Shown here: piece by piece, positions 56,647 through 64,000 of the stretch
Layout of the letters: every line of letters starts with the position of its first letter
How positions within the stretch are numbered: the stretch's first letter is position 1
Notes under the pieces: model-generated
Told to the model about the DNA's origin: nothing
Seen by the model: only the letters and a program-made list of their open reading frames with translations
Databases searched by the model: none
Assembly: GCA_958443265.1 (NCBI GenBank)
Contig: CAUCKA010000001.1
Location: 124,001-188,000, forward strand
DNA from: an uncultured Collinsella sp.
Lineage (GTDB): Bacteria; Actinomycetota; Coriobacteriia; Coriobacteriales; Coriobacteriaceae
Direction: 5' to 3'
DNA length: 64,000 nucleotides
Made by a program: the position numbers and the translations under genes

Positions 56647-57448
56647 ATCGCGGGATGTTTTGCGTGGCAGTCATGAGGCCCAGGCGGTTGCTGACGCCGA
56701 GCTTGCGATAGATGGCGTTGACGTGCTTCTTGACGGTTGACTCGCTAATGAATAGCTCGTTTGCCATTTGTTTGTTCGTTTTGCCGTCGAGCATGAGCCG
56801 CATGACTTCGGCTTCGCGCGGTTGGATATTGTGTTCTGTAATGAAAGCATTCAGCTGGTTTGTGTCTTCGGTCTGGGTGAGTTTAATGCCCCGAGGATAG
56901 AGGTTGGCGAGCGCGAGGCTCGCGTGCCGAGCGACTTCGAGCAGGATTGCGAGCTCGGTGTCGGTGAAGTCTCCGGCTGTGCGTTCGCGAAACAGGGTGA
57001 TGCTTCCTAGCGGGCTGTCGTTGTGCGCGAGCGTGGCCGTACAGCCAAAGTAGACGCCCTGCGGTTCCATCCATTTGCGATAGATGGGCGTGGCATCGCG
57101 TCGCTCGACGTCGACGAGGTCGAGGTCGCGGTAGACGCCGACCTTATGTAAGTCAAAACTCCATGTTGTATAGTCCATCGCGGCGTAGCGGTTGTAGTAG
57201 TCGCTCAGCGCGCGGTCGTCCATTCCGCTGCTTGCGGGGTGGACGTAGCGTGGGGCATCACTGCCCGCCGCCTCGATCAGGTCGAACATGGCGATCCGAT
57301 GGGGCACGAGCCCTGTTGTTCCCTCGAGGGTCTCCTTTTGCAGCTTATCGACACCGTGTGATGCGTGGATTGCAAGCGCGAGCTCGTTGAGAGCAGTCCA
57401 TGTCGTACTGTCCAACTCAATAGTCTGCTGTTTATTGCATGGGGGCAT
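56645..57448 (-). CDS. LuxR-family regulator with GAF-like sensor domain
   Basis: A 267-residue cytoplasmic regulator. Residues about 15-190 look like a GAF sensor (VPHRIAMFDLIEAAG, LAHNDSPLGSITLFRERTAG, DFTDTELAILLEVARHASLA), and 200-267 form the LuxR helix-turn-helix (IQPREAEVMRLMLDGKTNKQ, then SESTVKKHVNAIYRKLGVSN). ATG 57448 (MPPCNKQQTI) follows AAAGGA with good spacing; an upstream frame to 57484 is less likely. It is divergent from aguA-2 with 178 bp between, so it probably regulates that gene. Unlike the two other LuxR proteins it has no membrane part. Confidence 0.86.
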   Translation of the reverse strand: MPPCNKQQTIELDSTTWTALNELALAIHASHGVDKLQKETLEGTTGLVPHRIAMFDLIEAAGSDAPRYVHPASSGMDDRALSDYYNRYAAMDYTTWSFDLHKVGVYRDLDLVDVERRDATPIYRKWMEPQGVYFGCTATLAHNDSPLGSITLFRERTAGDFTDTELAILLEVARHASLALANLYPRGIKLTQTEDTNQLNAFITEHNIQPREAEVMRLMLDGKTNKQMANELFISESTVKKHVNAIYRKLGVSNRLGLMTATQNIPR

Positions 57449-57499
57449 AGGGCGTCCTTTCCATTGTGGAACCCAGTATGTCACGTTCTCGGCCTGAAT

Positions 57500-57545
57500 A
57501 GAACTTTAGGTCAGCGAATGGTATACCGTCGGTCGCTGAAAGGGG
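57500..57545. promoter_or_regulatory. Candidate regulator site before aguA-2
   Basis: GTCAGCGAATGGTATACCGT is followed by CGGTCGCTGA; TCAGCGA and TCGCTGA form an inverted repeat about the GGTATACC palindrome. It lies midway between the GAF-LuxR gene and aguA-2. Confidence 0.5.
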
Positions 57546-57626
57546 CTCGAGGGACCATTGAGAACATCTCGGTGCGGCCGCATCATGGTCTCGTCAAGCA
57601 AAAGCACCGAGATTTAGGAGCTTGAA

Positions 57627-58748
57627 ATGAAGACCATCTACGAGAGTGAGTCCACACCTAAGAAGGACGGGTTCTATATGCCCGGCGAGTATGAGGAGCA
57701 GGAGCGTACCTGGATTCTGTGGCCGCACCGCTCCGACGTGTGGCGCTGCGGCGCCAAGCCGGCGCAGAAGGTCTTCACCGAGATCATCAAGACCATTGCA
57801 CGTTTTCAGCCCATCGCTGTGGGCGTCAACACCGAAGACTTCCCCGCGGTGTGTGAGATCTTCGACGGCGTTGAGAACGTGCGCGTGATTCATATGGAGT
57901 ACAACGACTCCTGGATCCGCGACCCCGGCCCGGCGTTTCTTGTCAACGACAAGGGCGACGTGGCACTCTCGCACTTCCACTTTAATGCTTACGGCGGTTT
58001 CATTGACGGCCTGTATTTCCCGTGGGACAAGGACGCTTCCATTGGCCTGCAGGTGGCACAGCTCGAGCAGGTTAACCGCTATCGTCCCGAGGATTATATC
58101 CTCGAGGGTGGTTCGTTTAACTGTGATGGTCAAGGCACCGTCGTGACCACCGAGATGTGTCTGCTCAACGAGGACCGCAACCCCCAGTACACCAAGGAGC
58201 AGATCGAGGAGAAGCTTGCCGAGTACCTGGGCATCGAGAAGGTCATTTGGATCAAGGATGGCATCGACCCGTTTGAGACCAACGGGCACGTGGACGACGT
58301 CGCATGCTTTAGTGCGCCCGGCGAGGTCTGCTGCATGTGGACCGATGATCCCAACCATAAGTTCTACAAGGAGTGCCAAGAGGCGTATAAGACGCTTTCC
58401 GAGACGACGGATGCCCGTGGCCGCAAGCTCAAGATCCACAAGGTGATTATGCCTGCGACCTCGGTATATATGACCGAGGAGGAGGCATCGACCATCGATC
58501 CGGTCGAGGGTGTGCTGCCGCGTACTCCCGAGGACGCCTTTGAGCCCAGCTACCTCAACTTCTTGCCCATCAACGGGGCGGTGCTGGTGCCACAGTTTGG
58601 CGACCCCAACGATGCCCGGGCACTCAAGGATATCCAAGCTGCCTATCCGGATCGCGAGGTCATCGGCATCATGACGCGCGAGGTCATCTATGGTGGCGGC
58701 AACATCCACTGCATCACCCAGCAGCAGCCCAAGGCGCGCTGTAAGTAG
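57627..58748 (+). CDS. aguA: Agmatine deiminase, copy 2
   Basis: A 373-residue agmatine deiminase hydrolysing agmatine to N-carbamoylputrescine and ammonia. It carries the standard substrate loop SWIRDPGPAFLV, FNAYGG, ILEGGS, the catalytic His in TNGHVDDV and catalytic Cys362 in YGGGNIHCITQQ; length and loops match characterised enzymes better than copy 1. TAGGAG precedes the ATG. Monocistronic, divergent from a GAF-LuxR regulator and followed by a terminator. Nearest putrescine carbamoyltransferase is 13 kb upstream, so the two deiminases are probably switched on by different signals. Confidence 0.93.
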   Translation: MKTIYESESTPKKDGFYMPGEYEEQERTWILWPHRSDVWRCGAKPAQKVFTEIIKTIARFQPIAVGVNTEDFPAVCEIFDGVENVRVIHMEYNDSWIRDPGPAFLVNDKGDVALSHFHFNAYGGFIDGLYFPWDKDASIGLQVAQLEQVNRYRPEDYILEGGSFNCDGQGTVVTTEMCLLNEDRNPQYTKEQIEEKLAEYLGIEKVIWIKDGIDPFETNGHVDDVACFSAPGEVCCMWTDDPNHKFYKECQEAYKTLSETTDARGRKLKIHKVIMPATSVYMTEEEASTIDPVEGVLPRTPEDAFEPSYLNFLPINGAVLVPQFGDPNDARALKDIQAAYPDREVIGIMTREVIYGGGNIHCITQQQPKARCK

Positions 58749-58787
58749 AGGCGGTTGCACGGCACACGGGGTAGTGTCGATATGACC

Positions 58788-58826
58788 TGGGGCCCGCTGG
58801 CGCACACGCTGGTGGGCCCTTTTGCG
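58788..58826 (+). terminator. Intrinsic terminator of aguA-2
   Basis: GGGGCCCGCTGG-type left arm and CTGGTGGGCCC right arm around CGCACACG, followed by TTTTGCG. Confidence 0.75.
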
Positions 58827-58888
58827 TGCGGCGGGCAGCATTGCACGCGGGCGCTCGGGTCTAAGCGAGGGTACCAGGGGGGGCTTGC

Positions 58889-58929
58889 TTATCGTCGATA
58901 GTTGGTCTAGAATCGTCGATAGTCGATAA
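58889..58929. promoter_or_regulatory. Direct repeats before the AlbA_2 gene
   Basis: ATCGTCGATAG occurs at 58891-58901 and 58912-58922, 21 bp apart, with a third partial unit TCGATAAT; each unit is itself nearly palindromic (TATCG...CGATA). They lie 18-50 bp before the start and look like sites for the encoded winged-helix protein. Confidence 0.6.
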
Positions 58930-58940
58930 TAGGGGGTAAC

Positions 58941-60491
58941 ATGCAGCTTGTTGAAAGTGAGACCGTGGAGTTCAAGTGCACATTTACCCCTAAGCTGCTC
59001 AAAGCTGTGGTGGCGTTTGCCAATTCGAATGGCGGTACCTTGTATATCGGAATCGACGATTTTGGCAGCATCGTCGGCGTGGACGATATCGATGCCACCA
59101 TGCTTCAATGCTCTAATGCAATAACCGATGGCGTGTATCCCGACGTTTCTGAAATCACGACGGTCTCCGCATTGGACATCGATGGCGCAGCGTTGGTGAA
59201 AATCGAGGTGGAAGCGGGTCCTTACAAGCCGTACTGCCTGTGCTCGAAGGGATTTGTTCCGGCCGGGGTATATCGGCGCCTGGGTCCTGCCAACGTGCCC
59301 ATCGAGATGGCCCAGATCCGCTCGATGATCAAGCGCACCGACGGCGATTATTTTGAGACCGGGCGCTCTCATGAACAGAGCTTGACGTTTTTTGAAGCCG
59401 AGCGGGTCTTTAGGCGTGCGGAGATTACGTTTGACCAAACCTCTCAAAAGAATCTCGGCCTTATCGATGAGCTGGGCTTTTACACCAATTTGGCACTGCT
59501 GGTCTCTGACCAAAACCCCTTTGCAGTCCGCGCTGGCCTCTTCAACGACGATGCGTATACCGAGTTTATCGACCGTCAGGATGGCGAGGGCTCGATCTTC
59601 AGGCAGATAGAGGATATCGAACGGTTCCTCAATATATCGAACGCAACGCGTATGTACTTTGTGCCGGGAAGACTCGATCGCATAGATAAGGACGACTATC
59701 CCCGCGAGGCTGTTCGAGAGGGAATTCTGAACCTGTTTATCCATCGCGACTACGAATCTTCGGTGGCGTCTCTTATCAAGATGAGCCGTACGGCGCTTGA
59801 ATTTACCAATGCGGGAGGGCCGCAGCACATCAGCGTCGAGGAGGCGCTTGCGGGCGGCTCGGACGCTCGGAATCCAAAGCTGCAACTGCTCTTTTTGCGC
59901 CTGGGGATGGTTGAGGCGTTTGGAACGGGCCTCAAGGGGATCCGTGCGCTCTATGAGGCGGAAGGGTTGGAACCCGAGGTCTGCGCCTACCCTGCAATGT
60001 TTAGGTTGTCGCTGCCCAACGTCAATGCCGTGCGCAATTCCTATCTGACGCCTCGTGGCAATAGCGGTCCCAACTTGCGTGGGGATTACAGCGATTATGA
60101 GCAGCTCGAGCGGGAAGGGGCGCTGCCGCCCGATGTTTCGCAGGCGTTTGCATCCGTGCGAGCGCAGCGAGAGGGGCACGTGTCGATGAATGGCGACTGC
60201 GGCCACGAGGTGCGTGCCAAGCTCGTGGAGGAGCTTGGCTTTGATGTTGCGTGCAAGGCGTCCGCGATGCTACAGGATGTCTCGGACGAGCGACGTGGTG
60301 GATACGCTCGCACCTTGATTCGCTTTGCCCTTGAGCGGCCCCGCGGCTTTACGCGCCAGGATGCCTCGGACGTTCTGGGAACTGGGCGCGACGTGACGCT
60401 GCGGGTTATCAACGGTTTGCTTGAGGAAGGCGCACTCGTTAAAGAGGGGCGCGCTCGGGCGACGAGATATCGCGCTATCGGGCAGGTTTAG
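58941..60491 (+). CDS. AlbA_2 (Schlafen-like) DNA-binding domain regulator
   Basis: A 516-residue protein of the group often labelled RecG-like or putative DNA-binding. Residues 1-115 form an AlbA_2/Schlafen-type domain (ESETVEFKCTF, FANSNGGTLYIGIDDFGSIV). A middle HATPase-c_4-like part carries REGILNLFIHRDY and GNPKLQLLF-type ARNPKLQLLFLRLGMVEAFG, then GTGLKGI. The C terminus (440-516) is a winged helix (FTRQDASDVLGTGRDVTLRV, RARATRYRAIG). GGGGG lies upstream of ATG 58941. These proteins are frequent solitary accessory genes with unclear function, some acting as transcription factors or phage-defence parts. Direct repeats at its promoter suggest autoregulation. Confidence 0.85.
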   Translation: MQLVESETVEFKCTFTPKLLKAVVAFANSNGGTLYIGIDDFGSIVGVDDIDATMLQCSNAITDGVYPDVSEITTVSALDIDGAALVKIEVEAGPYKPYCLCSKGFVPAGVYRRLGPANVPIEMAQIRSMIKRTDGDYFETGRSHEQSLTFFEAERVFRRAEITFDQTSQKNLGLIDELGFYTNLALLVSDQNPFAVRAGLFNDDAYTEFIDRQDGEGSIFRQIEDIERFLNISNATRMYFVPGRLDRIDKDDYPREAVREGILNLFIHRDYESSVASLIKMSRTALEFTNAGGPQHISVEEALAGGSDARNPKLQLLFLRLGMVEAFGTGLKGIRALYEAEGLEPEVCAYPAMFRLSLPNVNAVRNSYLTPRGNSGPNLRGDYSDYEQLEREGALPPDVSQAFASVRAQREGHVSMNGDCGHEVRAKLVEELGFDVACKASAMLQDVSDERRGGYARTLIRFALERPRGFTRQDASDVLGTGRDVTLRVINGLLEEGALVKEGRARATRYRAIGQV

Positions 60492-60573
60492 GGACGGGCG
60501 GTCCGGCCCCCTGGGTTAATCCTGGGCAAAGGCCAAGTGCCGGGTTCCCGGCTCGCCTTGATTGAAGGGGTAC

Positions 60574-61218
60574 TTAGAGCGTGCTTCCGTACATGTAGAC
60601 GATAAAGCCGTCGCCGGTGTCTTGGCTGTGGTCCTCCAGGATGCGCTTCATGTTGAGGTGTTCGTAAAACTGCCAGTCGGAGTTGCAGTCGCTCATCAGG
60701 AAGAACTTGGTGCAGCCTGCCTTGGCGAGCTCGGTGCGCGCAAGGTCGATGAGCTTGCGGCCGAGTCCCTTGCCCTGCCATTCAGGCATAATGATAATCA
60801 AGTTGAGTTGACCCTGGGCATATTCGTTGCCTGTGGCGGCAAAGCGATCCGCCGTGGCCTTTTCGCGACTGTCGCCGAAGAGCGAGCCCTCGAGCTTGGC
60901 GTCGGCAGCCTTTGCCATTTCGGTTGCCTGGGCGAGCATCTCGTTGTAGCAGGACTCCCACGTGGGGTTGGTGCGCGGCTTGCCGTCCTCGAAGATGCCG
61001 ATGCAGCAGGCGGCGATAATGCGGCCCTCGGCCTCGGCGACAAGCGCGATAGGTGAGCGTTGCAGCTGCATAGCGATGTTAAAGCGCGCGCAGAAATCGG
61101 CAGCTTCGACGTCGCCGCGGTTGCGCAGCGTGTTGCACCACAGCTGGTTGTAGATGGCAGCGATGCCGGTCAGGTCGTCGAGCGTGGCGGCGCGCAGGGT
61201 TACGTTGTCAAGGCTCAT
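60574..61218 (-). CDS. GNAT-family N-acetyltransferase
   Basis: A 214-residue acetyltransferase. The acetyl-CoA-binding motif is in LNLIIIMPEWQGKGLGRKLI (Q/R-x-x-G-x-G/A), preceded by VAEAEGRIIAACC strand 4-type core and followed by FFLMSDCNSDWQFYEHLNMK. The insertion at residues 80-130 (about 50 residues, largely helical) is longer than in a minimal GNAT domain. The start ATG 61218 (MSLDNVTLRAATLDD) follows GGAAGGAG. Substrate unknown. Monocistronic by appearance. Confidence 0.85.
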   Translation of the reverse strand: MSLDNVTLRAATLDDLTGIAAIYNQLWCNTLRNRGDVEAADFCARFNIAMQLQRSPIALVAEAEGRIIAACCIGIFEDGKPRTNPTWESCYNEMLAQATEMAKAADAKLEGSLFGDSREKATADRFAATGNEYAQGQLNLIIIMPEWQGKGLGRKLIDLARTELAKAGCTKFFLMSDCNSDWQFYEHLNMKRILEDHSQDTGDGFIVYMYGSTL

Positions 61219-61562
61219 GAAGGCTCCTTCCAAGTTGGGTCAGGCCACCTCTGAGTGTGACATGGACGCAGGGCGGCCGCATCAATCATTCGGCAGGCGA
61301 GCCCCGATCCCTCGGGGACGGAGGAAAAGGGGTCACGAGTGAGGATTTTTGGACGCTTGCCCGACGAGAGTGGATAATCTCCCACTTTGAGCGCGAACAT
61401 GGGCCAAAAACGGGAGATTATCCACTCTCGTGGTGAGCGGGCCCTTGTGTCGATTCATTCCCTTTTTAGTAGGCTGTGCTTGCACTTTAGCGTGCGACAG
61501 CGGATAATGCCGAGCACTCGACAATACGCTTTTTGCTCTCTCTATAGATTGAGGAGGCCCCT
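61219..61562. repeat. Gap with inverted-repeat element E10 (19-bp arms)
   Basis: CGAGAGTGGATAATCTCCC (61365-61383) and its perfect complement (61412-61430) flank 28 bp. A lone copy of the same arm lies at 62690-62706. The right part holds the DAHP synthase promoter and a GGAGG ribosome site; no leader peptide or T-box was seen. Confidence 0.75.
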
Positions 61563-62594
61563 ATGGCCATGGATTTCAAACGCAGGCTGCCGATCCCCAT
61601 GGAGATCCGCGAGGAAATGCCGCTTTCCGCCGAGCTTACCGCTAAGAAGCAGGCATTCGACGCCGAGGTCGCCAAGGTCTTTACCGGCGAGGACGCGCGC
61701 AAGGTGCTCATCATCGGCCCATGCTCTGCCGATCGGGAGGATTCGGTCCTCGAGTACATGAACCGCCTGGCCAAAACCGCCGAGGAGGTCAAGGACAAGC
61801 TCATCATCATCCCGCGTGTCTACACCAACAAGCCGCGCACCAAGGGTACCGGCTACAAGGGTCTACTGCACAATCCCGACCCCGAGGCGCCCGATGACCT
61901 GCTCGAGGGCGTCAAGGCCATTCGCCACATGCACCTGCGCGTCATCGAGGAGACCGGCTTCTTTACCGCCGACGAGATGCTCTACCCCTCTAACTATCAG
62001 TACCTTGTCGATCTGCTGAGCTACGTCGCTGTGGGCGCGCGCTCGGTCGAGAACCAGGAGCACCGTCTGGTGTCGAGCGGCATTTCGGTGCCGGTGGGCA
62101 TGAAGAACCCCACTGCCGGCTCCACCACCGTCATGCTCAACTCCATCTACGCCGCTCAGGCGCATCAGAGTTTCATCTTCCGCAACTGGGAGGTCGAGTG
62201 CGATGGCAATCCGCTCGCGCACGCCGTTATGCGTGGCTACATCGGTCTCGATGGGCGCACCTACCCCAACTACCACTACGAGCACCTCGAGCGCCTGGCC
62301 GAGCGCTATACCGAGCACGCCGGCTATGCCAATCCGGCAGCGGTCATCGACTGCAACCACGACAACTCGGGCAAGCGTCCGCTGGAGCAGTATCGCATTT
62401 GCAAGGAGGTGCTCGACAGCTGCCGCCGCAACGAAGCCATTTCAAGGCTGGTCAAGGGCTTTATGATCGAGTCCTACCTTGAGGACGGCAACCAGCCGGT
62501 CGACGGCGGTGTCTTTGGCAAGTCGATCACCGATCCGTGCCTGGGCTGGGAAAAGACCGACTACCTCATTCACGAGATCGCGGAGCGGGTTTAG
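61563..62594 (+). CDS. 3-deoxy-7-phosphoheptulonate (DAHP) synthase, type I
   Basis: A 343-residue AroF/G/H-type DAHP synthase condensing phosphoenolpyruvate and erythrose-4-phosphate, the first step of aromatic amino acid synthesis. Motifs are IIGPCSAD (about 50-57), PRVYTNKPRTKGTGYKGLLHNP, the VGARSVENQEHR block, GMKNPTAGS, and the metal-binding IDCNHDNSGK. It departs from E. coli enzymes in KNPTAG (usually KNGTDG) and CNHDNSGK (SHANSSK), the form seen in Gram-positive gut bacteria. ATG 61563 follows GAGGAGG. Stands alone, with no other shikimate gene nearby. Confidence 0.92.
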   Translation: MAMDFKRRLPIPMEIREEMPLSAELTAKKQAFDAEVAKVFTGEDARKVLIIGPCSADREDSVLEYMNRLAKTAEEVKDKLIIIPRVYTNKPRTKGTGYKGLLHNPDPEAPDDLLEGVKAIRHMHLRVIEETGFFTADEMLYPSNYQYLVDLLSYVAVGARSVENQEHRLVSSGISVPVGMKNPTAGSTTVMLNSIYAAQAHQSFIFRNWEVECDGNPLAHAVMRGYIGLDGRTYPNYHYEHLERLAERYTEHAGYANPAAVIDCNHDNSGKRPLEQYRICKEVLDSCRRNEAISRLVKGFMIESYLEDGNQPVDGGVFGKSITDPCLGWEKTDYLIHEIAERV

Positions 62595-62780
62595 TTACGC
62601 GGGTTTTCGCTGACTCTGCCAAGACATCGGCGGTCCCGTTGCTGCCGGGCACTCATTGGGGACAGACTTAAATGAGTGCTCGCAGAATGAGAGTGGATAA
62701 TCTCCCGTTTTTAAGTAGTCGTTGGGGACGTTCTTGTTTGACTGGTCGTTTAAGAACGTCCCCAATGACTACCCTGTTGG
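62595..62780. repeat. Element E5 (E4 homologue) next to a lone E10 arm
   Basis: GTAGTCGTTGGGGACGTTCT(T) at 62715-62735 pairs with 62752-62772 around GTTTGACTGGTCGTTT; same element as 27925-27982. GAGAGTGGATAATCTCCCG (62690-62707) directly before it is one arm of E10 without its partner. Confidence 0.78.
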
Positions 62781-63039
62781 CCTTTTCCAGGCCCTGTGGG
62801 CAAAAAATGGCAAATATGAGTACTGTTGCTATCGTAGTGTCATATTGCCGGCATAAGATAGTAGACATAACAGAAAATATGTTCATTAACCTTAACACAT
62901 ATAAGCCCGCTATAGAACTATTTGAGTAATTTAGGGGCGCTTGCAAGCCGTGCGGGCAGCATATGGGGCTGTTTTGGCTGTTACTAAAAAGGTAACAGTA
63001 CTCATATTTGCCATTTTTTGCCCACAGGGGCTGGAAAGG
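62781..63039. repeat. MITE-like element E11 with about 46-bp terminal inverted repeats
   Basis: Left end 62781-62827 and right end 62994-63039 are inverted copies (CCTGTGGGCAAAAAATGGCA, then AATATGAGTACTGTT) with one or two differences near the outer edge. The 165-bp interior is distinctly AT-rich (ATGTTCATTAACCTTAACAC) and encodes no protein. Size and structure fit a non-autonomous mobile element; no target-site duplication could be settled by eye. Confidence 0.7.
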
Positions 63040-63085
63040 ACCGTCAATTCGGCTCCAGGGGATGCGGTCCAAGGGCCGCAGAACG

Positions 63086-63121
63086 AAAAATGGGGGTGCT
63101 GGTTGTCCTGCGCCCCCATTC
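63086..63121 (-). terminator. Intrinsic terminator of the ABC exporter gene
   Basis: AATGGGGG(T)GC (63089-) pairs with GCGCCCCCATT (to 63120); the minus strand continues with TTTTTCG. 30 bp past the stop. Confidence 0.88.
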
Positions 63122-63151
63122 TTTGGGTATTGCGGTTGTTTGCCGCCGAAT

Positions 63152-64000
63152 TTACGCCGCTTCGTCGAACTGCGAGTTGTACAGGTCGGCGTAGAAGCCG
63201 CCCTGGGCGAGCAACTCGTCGTGTGTGCCCTTCTCGACGATGTCGCCGTCGCGAATCACCAAGATTACGTCGGCGTTGCGGATCGTGGACAGGCGATGCG
63301 CGATGACAAAGCTCGTGCGGCCCTGCATCAGCGCATCCATGGCGCGTTGGATGAGCTCCTCGGTTCGGGTGTCCACGTTAGAGGTCGCCTCGTCTAGAAT
63401 CAGCGCCGGGCGGTCGGCCAAAATGGCGCGGGCGATGGTCACGAGCTGGCGCTGGCCCTGCGACAGGTTGGTACCTTCCTCGTTGATCATAAAGTCGTAG
63501 CCGCCGGCGAGCGTATGGATAAAGTGGTCGCAGCGCGCGGCGCGTGCAGCGGCCTCGACCTCGGCATCGCTCGCATCGGGGCGTCCGTAGCGGATGTTCT
63601 CGCGGATGGTGCCGTTAAACAGCCAGGTATCCTGCAGCACCATGGCAAACTCGCCGCGCAGTGCCGCGCGGTCCCAGTCGCGCACGTCGACGCCCTCAAC
63701 GCGCAGCGAACCGCCGTCCACATCGTAGAAGCGCTGCAGCAGCTTAATGAGCGTGGTCTTGCCGGCGCCGGTGGGACCGACGATGGCGATGGTCTGGCCG
63801 GGCTGCGCCTCGCAGCTAAAGTCGTGGATGATGGTCTTGTCCGGCGTGTAGCCAAACTTGACATGGTCAAACTCCACGTGGCCGGGACGCTTCTCGGGGA
63901 TCTGCGCGTCGGCCTTCTGCTCCTCCTCGGGCGCGGCCAAGAACTCAAAGACACGCTCGGTGGCGGCGGCCATCGACTGCATCGTGTTGCTCACGTTGCC
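63152..64000 (-). CDS. ABC exporter (fused permease-ATPase), C-terminal part, cut by the window edge
   Basis: 283 residues in frame to the last base; the N-terminal membrane domain lies outside. Walker A is VGPTGAGKTT, Q loop MVLQDTWLFNGTIRENIRYG, ABC signature NLSQGQRQL, Walker B ALILDEATSNVD and switch His in IAHRLSTI. The residues before the ATPase (VSNTMQSMAAATERVFEFL) are the end of the last transmembrane helix, typical of MsbA/LmrA- or YheI/YheH-type heterodimer exporters, in which the second half-transporter usually lies upstream. Both the catalytic Glu after Walker B and the His are present, so this is the catalytically competent half if heterodimeric. Substrate unknown. Confidence 0.9.
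   Translation of the reverse strand, partial: GNVSNTMQSMAAATERVFEFLAAPEEEQKADAQIPEKRPGHVEFDHVKFGYTPDKTIIHDFSCEAQPGQTIAIVGPTGAGKTTLIKLLQRFYDVDGGSLRVEGVDVRDWDRAALRGEFAMVLQDTWLFNGTIRENIRYGRPDASDAEVEAAARAARCDHFIHTLAGGYDFMINEEGTNLSQGQRQLVTIARAILADRPALILDEATSNVDTRTEELIQRAMDALMQGRTSFVIAHRLSTIRNADVILVIRDGDIVEKGTHDELLAQGGFYADLYNSQFDEAA

Noticed and set aside
57594..60206. 870-codon open frame on the minus strand across aguA-2 and the AlbA_2 gene
   Set aside because: It is antisense to two well-supported genes and spans their intergenic terminator; the residue pattern is that of a GC-rich shadow frame with no recognisable domain.

Overview
The window is 64 kb of GC-rich bacterial chromosome. Gene content and style point to a gut Coriobacteriia member, most likely Collinsella: lactose-type PTS operons feeding the tagatose-6-phosphate pathway, a Gram-positive-type galT, an FprA flavodiiron protein of anaerobes, seven-transmembrane LuxR regulators, agmatine deiminases, and many intergenic palindromes. 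The genus is an inference from gene content; no rRNA or other taxonomic marker lies in the window. No CRISPR array, integrase, transposase gene or phage gene was seen.

Region 1 (1-35.6 kb) is a large beta-galactoside and galactose catabolic island. Three modules (7.7-12.2, 12.6-17.3 and 17.6-22.2 kb) each hold a lactose-family PTS EIICB permease, a GH1 6-phospho-beta-galactosidase and a divergent LacI repressor. Only one EIIA(Lac) gene (22.5 kb) is present, so it probably serves all three permeases. Downstream steps are encoded once: lacA and lacB (galactose-6-P isomerase), a LacX-like epimerase, lacC (tagatose-6-P kinase) and a class II tagatose-bisphosphate aldolase at 34.8 kb with its own DeoR-family regulator. 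Free galactose is handled by galM, galK and galT with a fourth LacI regulator. A second lacC-like gene runs off the left edge beside a nagA remnant and a YhcH-family sugar gene. A DeoR/LacR-like gene at 5.2 kb shares a promoter motif with lacF and lacA. A Fic protein gene, a tRNA-Thr(CGT), an orphan PTS IIB lacking its active-site His, and fprA sit among these.

Region 2 (35.6-43.6 kb) is mixed: a HAD phosphatase, an AraC regulator, an unusual NUDIX-Vsr fusion, a BceAB-type ABC exporter without an adjacent two-component system, and a membrane-bound LuxR regulator.

Region 3 (43.6-58.8 kb) is an agmatine/putrescine island: putrescine carbamoyltransferase, two APC antiporters, two divergent agmatine deiminase paralogues, a YtcJ-like amidohydrolase, a MATE transporter and three LuxR-type regulators (two with seven membrane segments, one with a GAF-like domain). 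Carbamate kinase, needed to gain ATP from the pathway, is not in the window. A DUF4143-type ATPase interrupts the island.

Region 4 (58.8-64 kb) holds an AlbA_2-domain regulator, a GNAT acetyltransferase, DAHP synthase and the C-terminal part of an ABC exporter cut by the right edge.

Intergenic DNA is rich in structure: LacI-type operator pairs sharing an ACGT core, hairpins between the two genes of every PTS/GH1 operon, a six-copy TCTGTAACA palindrome family, several long inverted-repeat elements, two copies of a roughly 285-bp segment, and clear intrinsic terminators.
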